Assembly (NCBI GenBank): GCA_001414485.1
Contig: LLEY01000195.1
Coordinates: 43,129 to 107,128 of the forward strand
Length of the DNA: 64,000 bases
Source of the DNA: Calycina herbarum
Lineage: Eukaryota > Ascomycota > Leotiomycetes > Helotiales > Pezizellaceae
Direction: 5' to 3'
Within the stretch, counting starts at the first letter, position 1; each line of letters starts with the position of its first letter. This document shows positions 46,601-57,128 of the stretch, in pieces. Position numbers and translations under genes: made by a program. The notes under the pieces are model-generated. The model did not search any database, was not told the DNA's origin, and saw nothing but the letters and a program-made list of their open reading frames with translations.

Positions 46601-49600
46601 GAGCGTCGATATCGAGAAGAGCAACAATGTCTTGTCCTGCTGGACAGTTTTCGCCCCACGCACGGCGATCGATTTGATATCCTTCCGATTGTAGCCGAGA
46701 AACGATCTCGTCAACGTAGTTCGCTGCCAGGTCTTTGGCAAGAATAGTCACCCTCTTTGCAGCTGCTGCCATTGTAGGTCTGGATACCATGGTCGCATTG
46801 AACTGTTCGTCATGATGAACTGATTGCACACCATCGAAGCCGGCAGCACGCAGGTACGGCTCCCACTGTGGAGGAGACAGATATGGTTCCTTTGAGTAAA
46901 GATTTAGCTTCATAAAACTTTCATCTCGGCTCAAACGATAGCCTAGCAACTCAATTGGGGTATGTGAAGGCGAAAATGACTCACTTCTGCTCGACCGTCA
47001 CTCTCACCAAGCCACCACCCAGGCAAAACCCCCATAACATAATTGATCCACTTCGTCGGTGGCGAGAGTTCCTGGAGGAAAAGCCATCCTTCAGCAGTAA
47101 GAAGTTTTCGACAGTTGGTCAGAGTCTGTACAAGGTCAGGTGTCGCGTGTAGAACCTGTGTAGTAATTAGCCAGTGACAAATGAACTCCAGGTTTCCAGG
47201 AAGCAGCCTACGTTTGAAGCGATGATAAGATCGAAACTACCCTCCGCAAAACCCTGATCGAGAGGATCTTTTGAAATATCCAACACCCGGTACTCGACAG
47301 CGTCGTGGTCTTTGAATCTCTCCTTCGCGCTCCCAAAGAAGCCCGGTGACACGTCCGTGAAAGTGTACGACAGATAATTACGATCATCGTAAGGCTTCAA
47401 TCTCGACAATGCTGGCAGGACCTCAGCCGTAGTACCGCCTGTTCCCGCACCCACTTCAAGGATTCTGAGATCCGGCTTCTGGTGTGCAACCAGGGTGAAG
47501 AAGTCATTGAAGTTGGACAGTCTCCCGAAATCGTATACGCGGGCTAAAAGGTCGTCTTCGAGCAGTACTTGCAGTGCCTCGGTGGTGCCGGCAACGATGC
47601 CTTCGATGGCGTGGAAGATCCTGTACACGGCTGTTGAAATTGGCCACGCATCGGTTTGCAAGCTTTCTTGGTGCACGCTCTCGATCAGCGACCGCCGATC
47701 GGCCGAAGACATCGCTGCGATATAGCTGTCATCTTCGACGGGAGCATAGTCACCCTTCAGTGTAGCCTGGTACACCTTGTACAGCCAGGCGCGAAACTTC
47801 AGGAGGAACTCGTCGTTGATGTCTCGTTCCGCCAGGAGAAGGCTCGATTCTATCATGCACGCCAATGCCATTCTCTCCACAATCAGGCCTTGGTTTTCTG
47901 AGTGTTTCGTCACATGCATCAAGTTTGCAGGATCTAGCTGGTTGATATCTGGCTTCCACACCAATTCGACAGCGGCGTGTGGATCATTGCCGCGGACGTC
48001 ACTCGCATCTGTCAAAGGTGACAGCTTAAGGCTTTTCAACCTAAACACAGTGGACCCATCTGACGAAACGCCAACGGCGTCTCCAAAGAATGCACCTCTG
48101 GGGGTGACTTCGGCATCGGCTTCAATGAAGATCTCCGTGGCAGATGGCCGGATGTAAAGTTCTCCAATATAGGTCGGTACCGAGAGTTGCGTGAAGAGAC
48201 GAGACAAGCCCTTGAAAGCTGCGACACTAAAGAGCTGGAAGGCAAAGTCAATAGTGCATGGGTGCATCGTGTAAAAGCTTTCCGAGTCCTCGGAGATGTT
48301 GTCGATGTATGCCGTCGCCCGCCGCTTTGAGATCCCGGCCGTGATCTCTCTCATGCCCTGAAAGCGTGGGCCATAGTTCAGTCCGAATCTCTTCATGACC
48401 GAGTACCATTTTGGCGATCCAACCACGCGCTGCTCAGGAGCAATCTGTGGTGAGTTGATTTCGTAACTACACCCACCTCGCACCTGACCGACAGCGTGCT
48501 TGATCCACCGACCGCTGCTACTGTTGTAAGAAGCAATGTCAAAATCGTACCAGGTCGAGTCCAGAGTAGTAGTTAAGCGAACTGGTTTGAGGTGAGTAAT
48601 TACCTCGGTCGTTGCACCTTCCAGCAAAACCAGAGCATTGCTAATGGTCACTTCACGCACGGTGAAATCGATTTCCCCGGTCAGCTGGCGTATAGCCTCG
48701 CCTGCCATAGCCACATACCCAGCTCCAGGAAAGACAAGATCGTGCGAGATGTCGTGATCACGGATCCATGGCACATCGTCGAGTGACAGTAAACACCGCC
48801 AGGTCGGGTCGTACTCGGAAGCTTCCACAACACGCGCCCCAAGAATGTCATGCCTGGGAAACTCTCGCTGCCTCCAACCTTGCGAGAGACGACTTTCGGT
48901 CCAGTAAGGGCCTTGTCTGTGCCAGGCATACCTTGGCAAATCCGTCAAGACATTGCCCTTTGGCACCACACTTTCAAAGCATACGTGAACGCCGCGCTGA
49001 AAGAGGCTACCCATGCTGCTCAACATCGCAGCAGAAGCATTCTTGTCTCTCAGAAGCGTGCCAACATACTCTGCCTTTGCAGAATTGGTGGCCTTCATTG
49101 TCTGCCGTAAAGGACCAGCGAGTGCTGAGTGAGGCCCAACCTCCACGAGCACAGCATCCGGGAGGTCACCCAACAATCGAGATACCGCCGGATGGAACAC
49201 AACAGGGGAAAGCAAGTTTGAGACCCAGTACGAAGCGTCCAGTGCAGCTGCATCCACTTTCTCGCCTGTCACAGAAGAGTAAAACGGGATGCTCGGGGGC
49301 TTTGCTGAGATCCAAGACAAGAGCTCTGCATAAGTCGACGAGACGGGCTTCATATGGTGAGAGTGGTATGCGCAATCGACACGCAACTTTCTCACTAGGG
49401 CTTCCGGGTATTGTTCACGTATACTCTCCATGACTTCCTGCAGTATGTCCGAATCACCACTCAGCGTGATCGAGGACGGACTATTTTCACATCCAATGAT
49501 GACGCCTTGTCTTAAGTGCGGCTTGACTTGGCTGCGAGAAAGACCCACTGCGGCCATTCCTCCGTCAGTCTCGACTTTTTTCGAAACAATTCCTCGATGG

Positions 49601-52115
49601 TAGGCAACTTTGATTGCATCAGCAGCGGAAAGCATACCGCTAGCATACTGGCGCGAAACGTAAGTATCAAGAGAACATACAATACAGTGACTTCACTTAC
49701 AGCTGCTCCTATTTCGCCACTTGAATGGCCGACGACAGCCGCTGGCTTCACACCCCAGGATCTGAGAACATCGACGAGAGCGACTTGCACGGCGGTACAG
49801 CAAGGCTGAGAGTACTCTGCCAGAGCCAAATTAGTTTCCTTTGAGCTCTTAAGAAGTTCTTCTTGTAAAGACCATGTCGGTGGGTGATGGCATTTGGCCA
49901 GGACTTTCTCCATCGAATCTACGCTGGCCTGGAAGACATCATTGGTGCGGAGTAAGTCAGCTCCCATTTGAGCATACTGAGCGCCTTGACCAGTGAACAC
50001 GAAGGTTGCTGAGCGCGCCTCACTCGACGACTCGAGTGGAGACACCTGAAAGGGGGTTCCAGGTTCTGTGTCTGCTGGTACGACACAGAAAGCGCGATGC
50101 TCCAGCGGTTGTCGTCTGACTGTGAGCGTATAGCTGAGATCCACAAGACGTTCTGGATGTTGTTGATAATATGCCTCGTGTACTTTGACAATTTTCTCCA
50201 GGGCTTCAGCGCTTGCTGCGGAAAAGTTCAGAAGGTGGTGAGATTGGAAGGTTTTCTCGGAGGGTTTGGGACGGGCTAACCCGTGTTCAGTCGCAGACTC
50301 GAGCAATACATGAGCGTTTGCGCCACCAATACCGAAGCTGTTGACGCCGATCCGCTCTGCTTTCCCGCGGGGCCACTGCAAAATTTCCGTCGGTACAGAG
50401 ATGTCGTACTTGTCAAAGGGAATCTTCTTGTTGGGATTGTGGAAGTTGATGTTTGGAAGAATGAGCTGTTTCTCAAGTGATAACATGGCCTTGATAACAC
50501 TCGTGATTCCTGACGCGCCCTCAGAATGCCCGAGGTTTGGCTTGATAGAACCAATATATATGCCGTGATCGCCAAAAACCCGCGCCACTGCAGAGGCTTC
50601 CAACGGGTCACCAACTTGGGTGCCGGTTCCGTGGCATTCGATCATTGCGGTATGTCTTACATCGAGACCTGCCAACTTGTGGCTGCGCCTCATAAGTGCT
50701 TCATGGCTTTCTGAATTTGGTAGAGCCAGGCCGGCTGTCCGACCGTCTGAGTTTGTGCAGGATGAGCGAATGATGGCTCGGATAGGGTCGTTGTCTCTGA
50801 TAGCAGCAGACAAGCTCTTGACTTGGACTGCCACTACTCCTTCACCTCGGACGTACCCATTGGCAGCGCTGTCGAATGTCTTACATGCTCCGTCTACTGA
50901 AAGAACGCCCTGAAAAGATGCGGTGCATACATTAGCTCAATGTCACGACAAAATCCACGACAGGACCGGGGAAGCGGAGCGGTGGAAGACCATACCTGTT
51001 CAGTCATCGCGATTGTCATGTGCGGGTTCATGATGAGATTGGTGCCGCCTGCGATTGCAGACTCACACTCGCCTCTCTGCACCGCTAGACAAGCATCATG
51101 CAGAGCGGTCAATGAGGAGGAACAAGCAGTTCGAGTCACGACCCTATATTTTTTCAGCACAACCCAACAGCATATCAACTCACACCTTCGTCGGGGTTCC
51201 AACACTTACGAAGGACCGGTGAAGCCAAATTCGTATGAAACTCTGTTGGCCACCACAAAGTCTCCATATCCGGTGATCCGGTACATCCCAGACTGATTGC
51301 TTTCTTTTGCTTGCATATCAGCCCAATCCTGACAGGGCAGTCAGTATCATTTACCGGCAGCTTCTTCAAGTAAAAAGTGGAATCAGTGGGCTAGTACCTC
51401 GCCATAGATTCCAAAGAAGACTCCAATATTCTTGCCCTTCCAGTCGGTGGTACCTGAGCTTTGTAAACACTCATAGACAACTTCTAGAGCAAGGCGCTGT
51501 TGAGGGTCCATGACCTCTATCTCCTTGCGTGTCATTGACCAAAATGACGAGTCGATTTCAGCAAGGTTTACGTGTTCGAGGAAGTGCCTAAAGAACCAAG
51601 TCAACGAAAGCCCGCATAGGATCAATTGAATCATGCTCATCATACCCAAATTCTGTGCAGACATGGCCGGCTTTTCCAGGCCCATAGAAAGAATCAACGT
51701 TGTATCGATCCAAGGGGACTCTACAACGGCCGTCTTTCTTGCCACTCAAAAGCTGCCAGAGCGCTTCATCAGTGTCGATGGCACCAGGTAGTCGCATGCC
51801 GCAGCCGATGATGGCTATCGGTTCATATGATGATTGATCAAACTTGGTCTTGGAAGCAAAGCTCTCAGCAGGCTTCTTCAATTCGTCGTCTTCGCCGTGG
51901 ACATGCCGATCCTCACTACCATGGCCGTGCCCGTTAGTTGCGGGAATGCCGCTGCCATTGGCTTCACCATTGGCGAAGCCATTGACACCACCGAGAGCAT
52001 AACCATTAATACCACCATTGATGCCGACGACATCACCATTTGCACTGTTCCCATTAGCAATCGCCTCGGCCATGCTCAATACCGGGCCGGAGCCAGTCTC
52101 CTGATGCGTTGACAT
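43619..52115 (-). CDS. PKS2: complete highly reducing polyketide synthase
   Basis: My 15-exon model totals 7659 nt (2552 aa), the usual HR-PKS size. Order: Asn-Gly-rich N-terminus (1-95); KS (Cys about 267 in [20 protein letters not shown]); AT (GHSSGE near 706); DH ([15 protein letters not shown]); C-methyltransferase (VGAGTGG near 1450); ER (HSACGGVG near 1970); KR (GGLGGLG near 2162; S and Y-AAGN near 2312); ACP (GVDSL, Ser about 2504). No releasing domain is present, so release needs a partner such as a neighbouring hydrolase. Introns: 51588-51645, 51329-51397, 51144-51209, 50910-50995, 49648-49700, 47156-47211, 46890-46984, 45685-45734, 45577-45628, 45509-45557, 45296-45352, 45059-45110 (GC-AG), 44727-44771 and 44480-44529. 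The first ATG in frame is 52115. No nonsense lesion was found. The product is unknown. Confidence 0.94.
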
Positions 52116-52769
52116 AAGTCTGTCAAACTGCAGCCTGGGATTGGATACTCCTTTAGTCGTCGTGATGGTGAGAAATATAGTCAGGTAAAGCAATAGCTGT
52201 CAGGTCAGGGGAATTCAATGATTTTCTGCATAAGACCGCAGGTACAGTTTCCAGTATCTCGGTGTGATGCATGTAGTTCTCAATCCAGATCGTCGACCTG
52301 GTCTTTGATAACATAACGTCTGCACATACCAACCGGGCCCATCTGACGGGTACGCTAAGTCGGTGTCCTGCAGATTTTGGTCAGAAGTTACACCCTTTTA
52401 GATCCTTCGCTCTTCTGTGCCGCAAGGTATGCGTCAGCAAACTTGCAGTGGCTTAGGAACTGATCAGCTATCAACTCTCGTCCGGTAAACAAAGCCACTC
52501 GACACTGATGCAACAAACCTATGAATATAGCCGTGGCTGGAGAGGGCAGTTGGTTATCGAAAGGGAGATTATACCATTAGGTAGCTCTTGGGGTTTTCAC
52601 ATCATTTGGGGACTGCTAGGGGGGGATGTTGAGGTGGTGAGGGAGGAGCTCGATTCTAGTCAGGACATCTAGTCAAGTACAACTACTCGGAACCTCCTAA
52701 AGCGCGCATCATGCACATCTCTTGGGATACCAACAGTAAACAATTGCGAGAAGGTATCAAATTCTGTTG
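52116..52769. promoter_or_regulatory. Upstream region of PKS2
   Basis: These 654 bp lie between the PKS2 start and the stop of the downstream-facing DUF829-type gene, so they hold the PKS2 promoter. CGG triplets are scattered (near 52258, 52330-52372), but no CGG-N5-CGG pair was found. No coding sequence is seen. Confidence 0.55.
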
Positions 52770-53621
52770 TTACAGATGTGCGATGGTGCTCTTCTTCCCT
52801 AGAAGTCTGTCGATGCCGCCCCAATATTGCTCAGCGTATCTGGACGCGTGGGCACAGTGACCGCTTGCTTCAAAGCGTAAGTTGGCTACCTCACTGTAAC
52901 CAGCTCGACGTGCCTCCTCAGCGTGAGCCTCGACATCTGGAGCAGGCACCATCCGATCCGCGGTTGAGTAGATGTACAGTCGAGGGACGGTATGAACAAT
53001 GTACTCGCTGCTGTTCAGGCGTCTCCTAGCGCGCGCCACTACATTCTCAAAGCCGAATACGCGATCGGCGATGAAGATGATGCACAACAGCACATGGACG
53101 ATAGGGAAGGCGAGTAGTTTCAGCGCAGGAAATTTGGCCAGAGGCACGAGGATAGCACTGGCAGAGCGCGTATAGCTCGCTTCTCCGGGACAGCTGTCAA
53201 ATATGAGGGCGCGGAAAGCAGTCGCGCGAGAGGCGGGCGGCAAGGCGGCGACAACCTGAGCAGCACACTGGGCACCTCCATTGGAGAAGGCGTGCACGAC
53301 GATTCCACCCGTTATTCCAGGTTGCGGCTCCAGATGTGCTTGGAGCACGTGGCGAGCTGGGCCGAGACGTGCCTGTTGAGCACTATCGCTCCGGTAAGTC
53401 ATGTCGGCTAGGTTCGACTCGAGCACCAGCAACACGGCAGTGGGATAGCGACCCAAATACTCGGTGACGTATTTGGCGATGTGCTTGGGCTGGGCGCCGA
53501 CCCATGTGCAGAGCACGACGAGAGAGGGTGATGACGGAAACCCCGATGGTGGTGATGGAGATGTAGTCGGGGCCGGCTCGTGGAGCCAGATGGCAGGCGC
53601 AAGCTTAGTGAAGCCGTCCAT
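52770..53621 (-). CDS. TMEM53/DUF829-type alpha/beta hydrolase
   Basis: A single exon, 283 aa, start ATG at 53621. The N-terminal beta-strand LVVLCTWVGAQPKHIAKY, the nucleophile motif HAFSNGG, the Asp region YSTADRMVP and the His motif ASGHCAHAS match the DUF829 (Pfam PF05705) family, so the Ser-Asp-His triad looks complete. A hydrophobic stretch (LKLLAFPIVHVLLCIIFIADRVFGF) could sit in or on a membrane. Members occur in fungal metabolite clusters with mostly unproven substrates. Here it may hydrolyse a polyketide ester or help PKS2 release its chain, which is inferred. Its upstream region carries the CGG-N5-CGG sites at 53718-53857. Confidence 0.82.
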   Translation of the reverse strand: MDGFTKLAPAIWLHEPAPTTSPSPPSGFPSSPSLVVLCTWVGAQPKHIAKYVTEYLGRYPTAVLLVLESNLADMTYRSDSAQQARLGPARHVLQAHLEPQPGITGGIVVHAFSNGGAQCAAQVVAALPPASRATAFRALIFDSCPGEASYTRSASAILVPLAKFPALKLLAFPIVHVLLCIIFIADRVFGFENVVARARRRLNSSEYIVHTVPRLYIYSTADRMVPAPDVEAHAEEARRAGYSEVANLRFEASGHCAHASRYAEQYWGGIDRLLGKKSTIAHL

Positions 53622-54439
53622 TTTGGCTCAGGTAGATAGGTCGACGCAGTCAGCGCGGTGCAAGTATGATATCTTCACCAAGCACGTAGACAGAGGGGGT
53701 GAGTGGTGGTTGATATGCGGAAGAGCGGTTGTTTGGTGTTGGATTATCAGCGGAAAAGCGGATATTCGCGTTTGTAGGTTTGTTGATTATTCCGCGGCTA
53801 TTTTGGTCGACCTGCGGATAAGCGGATCTGGGCGTTGGTTGTTCTGCGGAGAAGCGTTGGTGGGTTGTGTTGGTACTAGTTACAGAAGAAGAAGAGAGCT
53901 GGTTGGTGTTGTCGGTTACTGTACATGCAGGAAGTCGGGTCCGCTTCCTCATTGGCGGGCAAAGCTTACTCATCATCATCAGAATACTAGTACCTTGCAC
54001 GTGCAAAAGCCGACAACGAGCAAGGTGGGAAGTTCACTACCTGGTCATATTCCAATTCAGAGTCCATCAAATTTTCAGCCGGGAAAATAAGAAAGTGACA
54101 AAGAAATCATCGCAAGTCCTTCTGAGGGTGACGCCTCGCTTGGCGCCTAGTGCCTCACGTTAAGTTAACCACCACCACCAAAGGTTTATTGTTGAAAGCA
54201 CCGTTGGATGAAAATTATTTTAGAAAATCTTGGGATTGACCTGGGATAAGCACTTACATTTCTCCGAGGGTATTGAGTAAATTTATTTGGCGAGGGTCTT
54301 CAGCAATTTGTGTGGGGGAAAACGCGTTCTACGTATCATGCAAGTTGCAATTGACAAGTGACTTCACAAGCTTCACTAATACCAGGTAGTTCCCTATCTT
54401 CAATTTCACTCCCTGACACCTTCCCGGGACTTCCTTCTA
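53622..54439. other. Intergenic between DUF829-type gene start and P450 stop
   Basis: About 820 bp. It holds the DUF829-type gene promoter, with the CGG-repeat block, and the P450 3' region. An open frame on the plus strand (53464-54090) overlaps the hydrolase antisense and reads through the CGG repeats; I take it as chance. Nothing else recognised. Confidence 0.6.
53718..53857 (+). promoter_or_regulatory. Four CGG-N5-CGG(T) sites in about 32-bp imperfect repeats
   Basis: Direct half-site pairs: 53718-53728 (CGGaagagCGG), 53751-53761 (CGGaaaagCGG), 53815-53825 (CGGataagCGG) and 53847-53857 (CGGagaagCGT). The spacings are 33, 64 and 32 bp, which suggests a roughly 32-bp repeat with one degenerate unit in the gap near 53783-53800 (ccgcgg). 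The block lies about 97-236 bp upstream of the DUF829-type start. Fungal Zn2Cys6 activators bind paired CGG triplets at a fixed spacing, so this is a candidate operator. Confidence 0.62.
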
Positions 54440-56526
54440 CTACACCGTCAAGCGCGGGATAAATTTACACATGATCGGTTTATCAAACTTGGTGTTGAGC
54501 TCGATCTTGATGCGCATGGGCTCGTCGTCTGGAGCGGCGCCTGCATATCCGCACCATTCGATCCGCTCGAATTCCTGCACCATCCGCGCCACCGTGTATT
54601 CCATCTGCAAATGGCCAAATACCCGGCCCAAACAGATGCGTGGGCCGATGTTGAATGGCAGGTATTGCGTCGACGTCGGGCTCCAGTTCTCCCACCGGGA
54701 CGGTTTCCACGTGTCGACGTCAGCAAAGCCCATCACGGCCTCGCGACGCTGCGAACTCATCACTGCGTACGCTGCCCGAACCTGTCAGTGCTTGTTTCTT
54801 GTCTTCGACTCTGGAGGTACTTACCCACTTGCTCGCCCTTCAGCACACCAATCGGCTGCTGGCCATCTGCTCCGCCACCGGTTGGCAAGTAGGTATCTGC
54901 TTTGACTTCGCGGATGTTGAGTCCCACTATGTGTGTCAGTCAGCCACTCAAGATTTTAGTACGAGGACTGTCTGTCACTCATACATGGATGATAGAGCCG
55001 CAAGGTCTCTTTGACGGCGTTCTTCAAAGTCGGCAAATTCTTCAGCGCATCCCCATCGGGATGCTTGTCAAACCCAATCCTACAATCATCAGCGAATGAA
55101 AACGGTAGGGTGTCAATCTGTGCTCACGTATCCCGGATCTCGCGCTCAATTGTCTCGAAGACGTCTCGATTGCGAGAGAGTTCATAGATGAGCCACGAAA
55201 TTGTGATCGCAACCGGGTCCTGCATAGAGATCAGTTGTGAGCGTACTAATTCTTACCTTCCAAGTGTTAGGATTGCTCACCTTGCTCGCTAGGAGGACGG
55301 CGATGAGCTGGTCTTTGATGTACTTTTCAACCACAATGTCAGCTTGGTATCAGGCATTCTATCCCGCACGGAAACGCACTTTTCGATTCGGCTGTTTAAC
55401 CGCCAATGTCTCCATCAGGTTCATCTTTTGCTCCTTCTTGAGGAGTTTCTCTCTCGGTAGAGCCAGGGTGCGGTCAACACGAGTGTTCATATAAGTGTTC
55501 AGCTCCCTATACGCCTTCCATGCGAAAAGCCAGTCTGGGAAGAGGCCGGCCAACGGGCTAAGACTCGTCAGCATGCTTCTTGCCTACAAGATATCTGTTC
55601 AACGTACCCGAGAATCGTCCGTACCGATGCAAGACGGAGCATGGTGTCCATCGCATCGCGGAACGGCTGCTCCGTCTCAACCAACGAATTTGTGCACTCG
55701 CCATAGAATATGTCGGTCACTATATCGAGCTGATGCCGGTCAATGACATCGTAGACCTCGAGTGATTCCCCTCGGCGGAAGTGGTCGAATAATCGCTGGG
55801 TATGTTTTTCGGTGACCTCCAAATCATCGGCTCGACTTTTCGCTAGCTGCTACGTCATTAGCAAGTGAAACATCGTGAAATGAATGTATATTGTGTCTTT
55901 ACGTGAGGCCGTAATTCGTCCTTGTTCTTCACCCATAATGGACCATCGGCTACATTTATTCAGTCAGTCTAGGCTAATCGCAGTGCTGGAACTGTTCAAG
56001 GACGCACTGGAGAAGACAGAGTCCCCGAGGATATTCTCCCAGATCTTGTGAGTCCTCTCCCCTTTTCCAAAGTCGGAAAACTGTAATTATGATCAGATGC
56101 GTCCTTTTAGGCAAGGGAACCCCTTTTCTTACCTGTGTAAACTGTATAGCTTTGATGTTATCGACATTGTCGGTTAAGAGGAGCCTGCCTCCGGGGATGT
56201 TGAGCTCGACAGTTCTTCCGGCATTGTCGAGCAGTTCGCGCGTAAATTCAAAGAAGGTATCCTGTCGCATGTGCCGAACGAGCTTGAACAAGGTGTCCAC
56301 GCCTGGTTTAGCAGTCAGGGCCGACCGCTCGAGTGGAGGCCAAGTCCTACTTACTAAAAGGAAGATTTGATGGGTAGGCCTTTGCTCTGCTGCCTAGTGC
56401 GTTCAATCGCTGCCCCTGTTTACGGCTCTGGAGTAACCCTGTGACCAAAAATATTGTTACAGCTAGCCCACAGAGAAAAACAGAAAGAGGCAAGTCCTTG
56501 CTCAGAAGCTTTTCTAAGAGCGGCAT
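54440..56526 (-). CDS. Cytochrome P450 (CYP52-clan-like)
   Basis: An 11-exon model with introns at 56303-56354, 56081-56132, 55950-56007, 55847-55902, 55558-55607, 55323-55379, 55220-55280, 55080-55127, 54927-54984 and 54772-54824 totals 1542 nt (513 aa). The N-terminus has one membrane anchor (LPLSVFLCGLAVTIFLVTGLL, then a basic RKQGQR), so an ER location is expected. KETLR gives the ExxR pair and FNIGPRICLG is the heme loop with the axial Cys. The GDSVFSTDGPLW region resembles CYP52-type fatty-chain hydroxylases. The I-helix reads ASKDPVA rather than the usual AG-DTT. A likely role is oxidation of the reduced polyketide chain. It shares a promoter with the MFS gene. Confidence 0.92.
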
Positions 56527-57128
56527 CGTTTATCCGGTGATCAAAGTCAGCTGACAACAGTGTGGATAATAGTCAACAGTGTTCAGCGGCCTACATCATA
56601 TACGGTGAAATTCAAGATATACTTAGACATGTGTCCAGGGGTATTGTTTTGCCCTTGTGCGGGGTTGAAGTCGGAGCTCTGCGCCAAGGGACCCGACTAA
56701 CTCAGGGTCACAGGGATAGGATGAAGCGTGCGACTCGGACGATGGATATACCATGGCTCCGAACTATAAGCGGCAACAAAGATGTTTTCACGATGGGTAT
56801 GGGATACTAGGTGGGATAGCGAAAGTGGCTGTCCCAGCCGTAAATCCATAAATCCACGAATCCGCGAGTCCGGGATTCCGCGTTTCCGCCCCCCTTTTTC
56901 TCCGTGCCATCAACGAGCTTGATGTTGCAACCAACTCATCCTTGATCGGATAGATGAGTCAACACAAGTGCGTTTACCTGACGCTACTGCGCCTTTCGAC
57001 CCTAAGCAATTCACTTTATCGACATTCCTCAAGTTCCACGGGAGGCTCGACATCGACTCAAATACACGGCGTTCTGGGAGAGATCACATATTGGATCGCA
57101 CTGCGAACTTCGACTGCAAAGTCTCAAC
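56527..57128. promoter_or_regulatory. Divergent promoter of P450 and MFS transporter
   Basis: A 602-bp region between two outward-facing start codons. It holds the phased CCG array at 56838-56888 (entered separately), followed by a C/T-rich run at 56885-56905. No coding sequence was supported. Confidence 0.7.
56838..56888 (-). promoter_or_regulatory. 8-bp-phased CCG/CGG array, candidate Zn2Cys6 operator
   Basis: CCG or CCA triplets sit exactly every 8 bp: CCG 56838, CCA 56846, CCA 56854, CCG 56862, CCG 56870, CCG 56878 and CCG 56886. On the minus strand the last four read as consecutive CGG-N5-CGG pairs, the same spacing as at 53718-53857. The array is central in the P450-MFS divergent promoter. 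The two CCA units could be decayed CCG units. Confidence 0.65.

Noticed and set aside
46950..46984. A 35-bp intron in PKS2
   Set aside because: Too short for a fungal intron. Extending the acceptor to 46890 gives a 95-bp intron and joins the MT domain as in homologues.
53464..54090. A 208-aa plus-strand protein
   Set aside because: It starts antisense inside the DUF829-type gene and then translates the CGG-repeat promoter block. No family resemblance.
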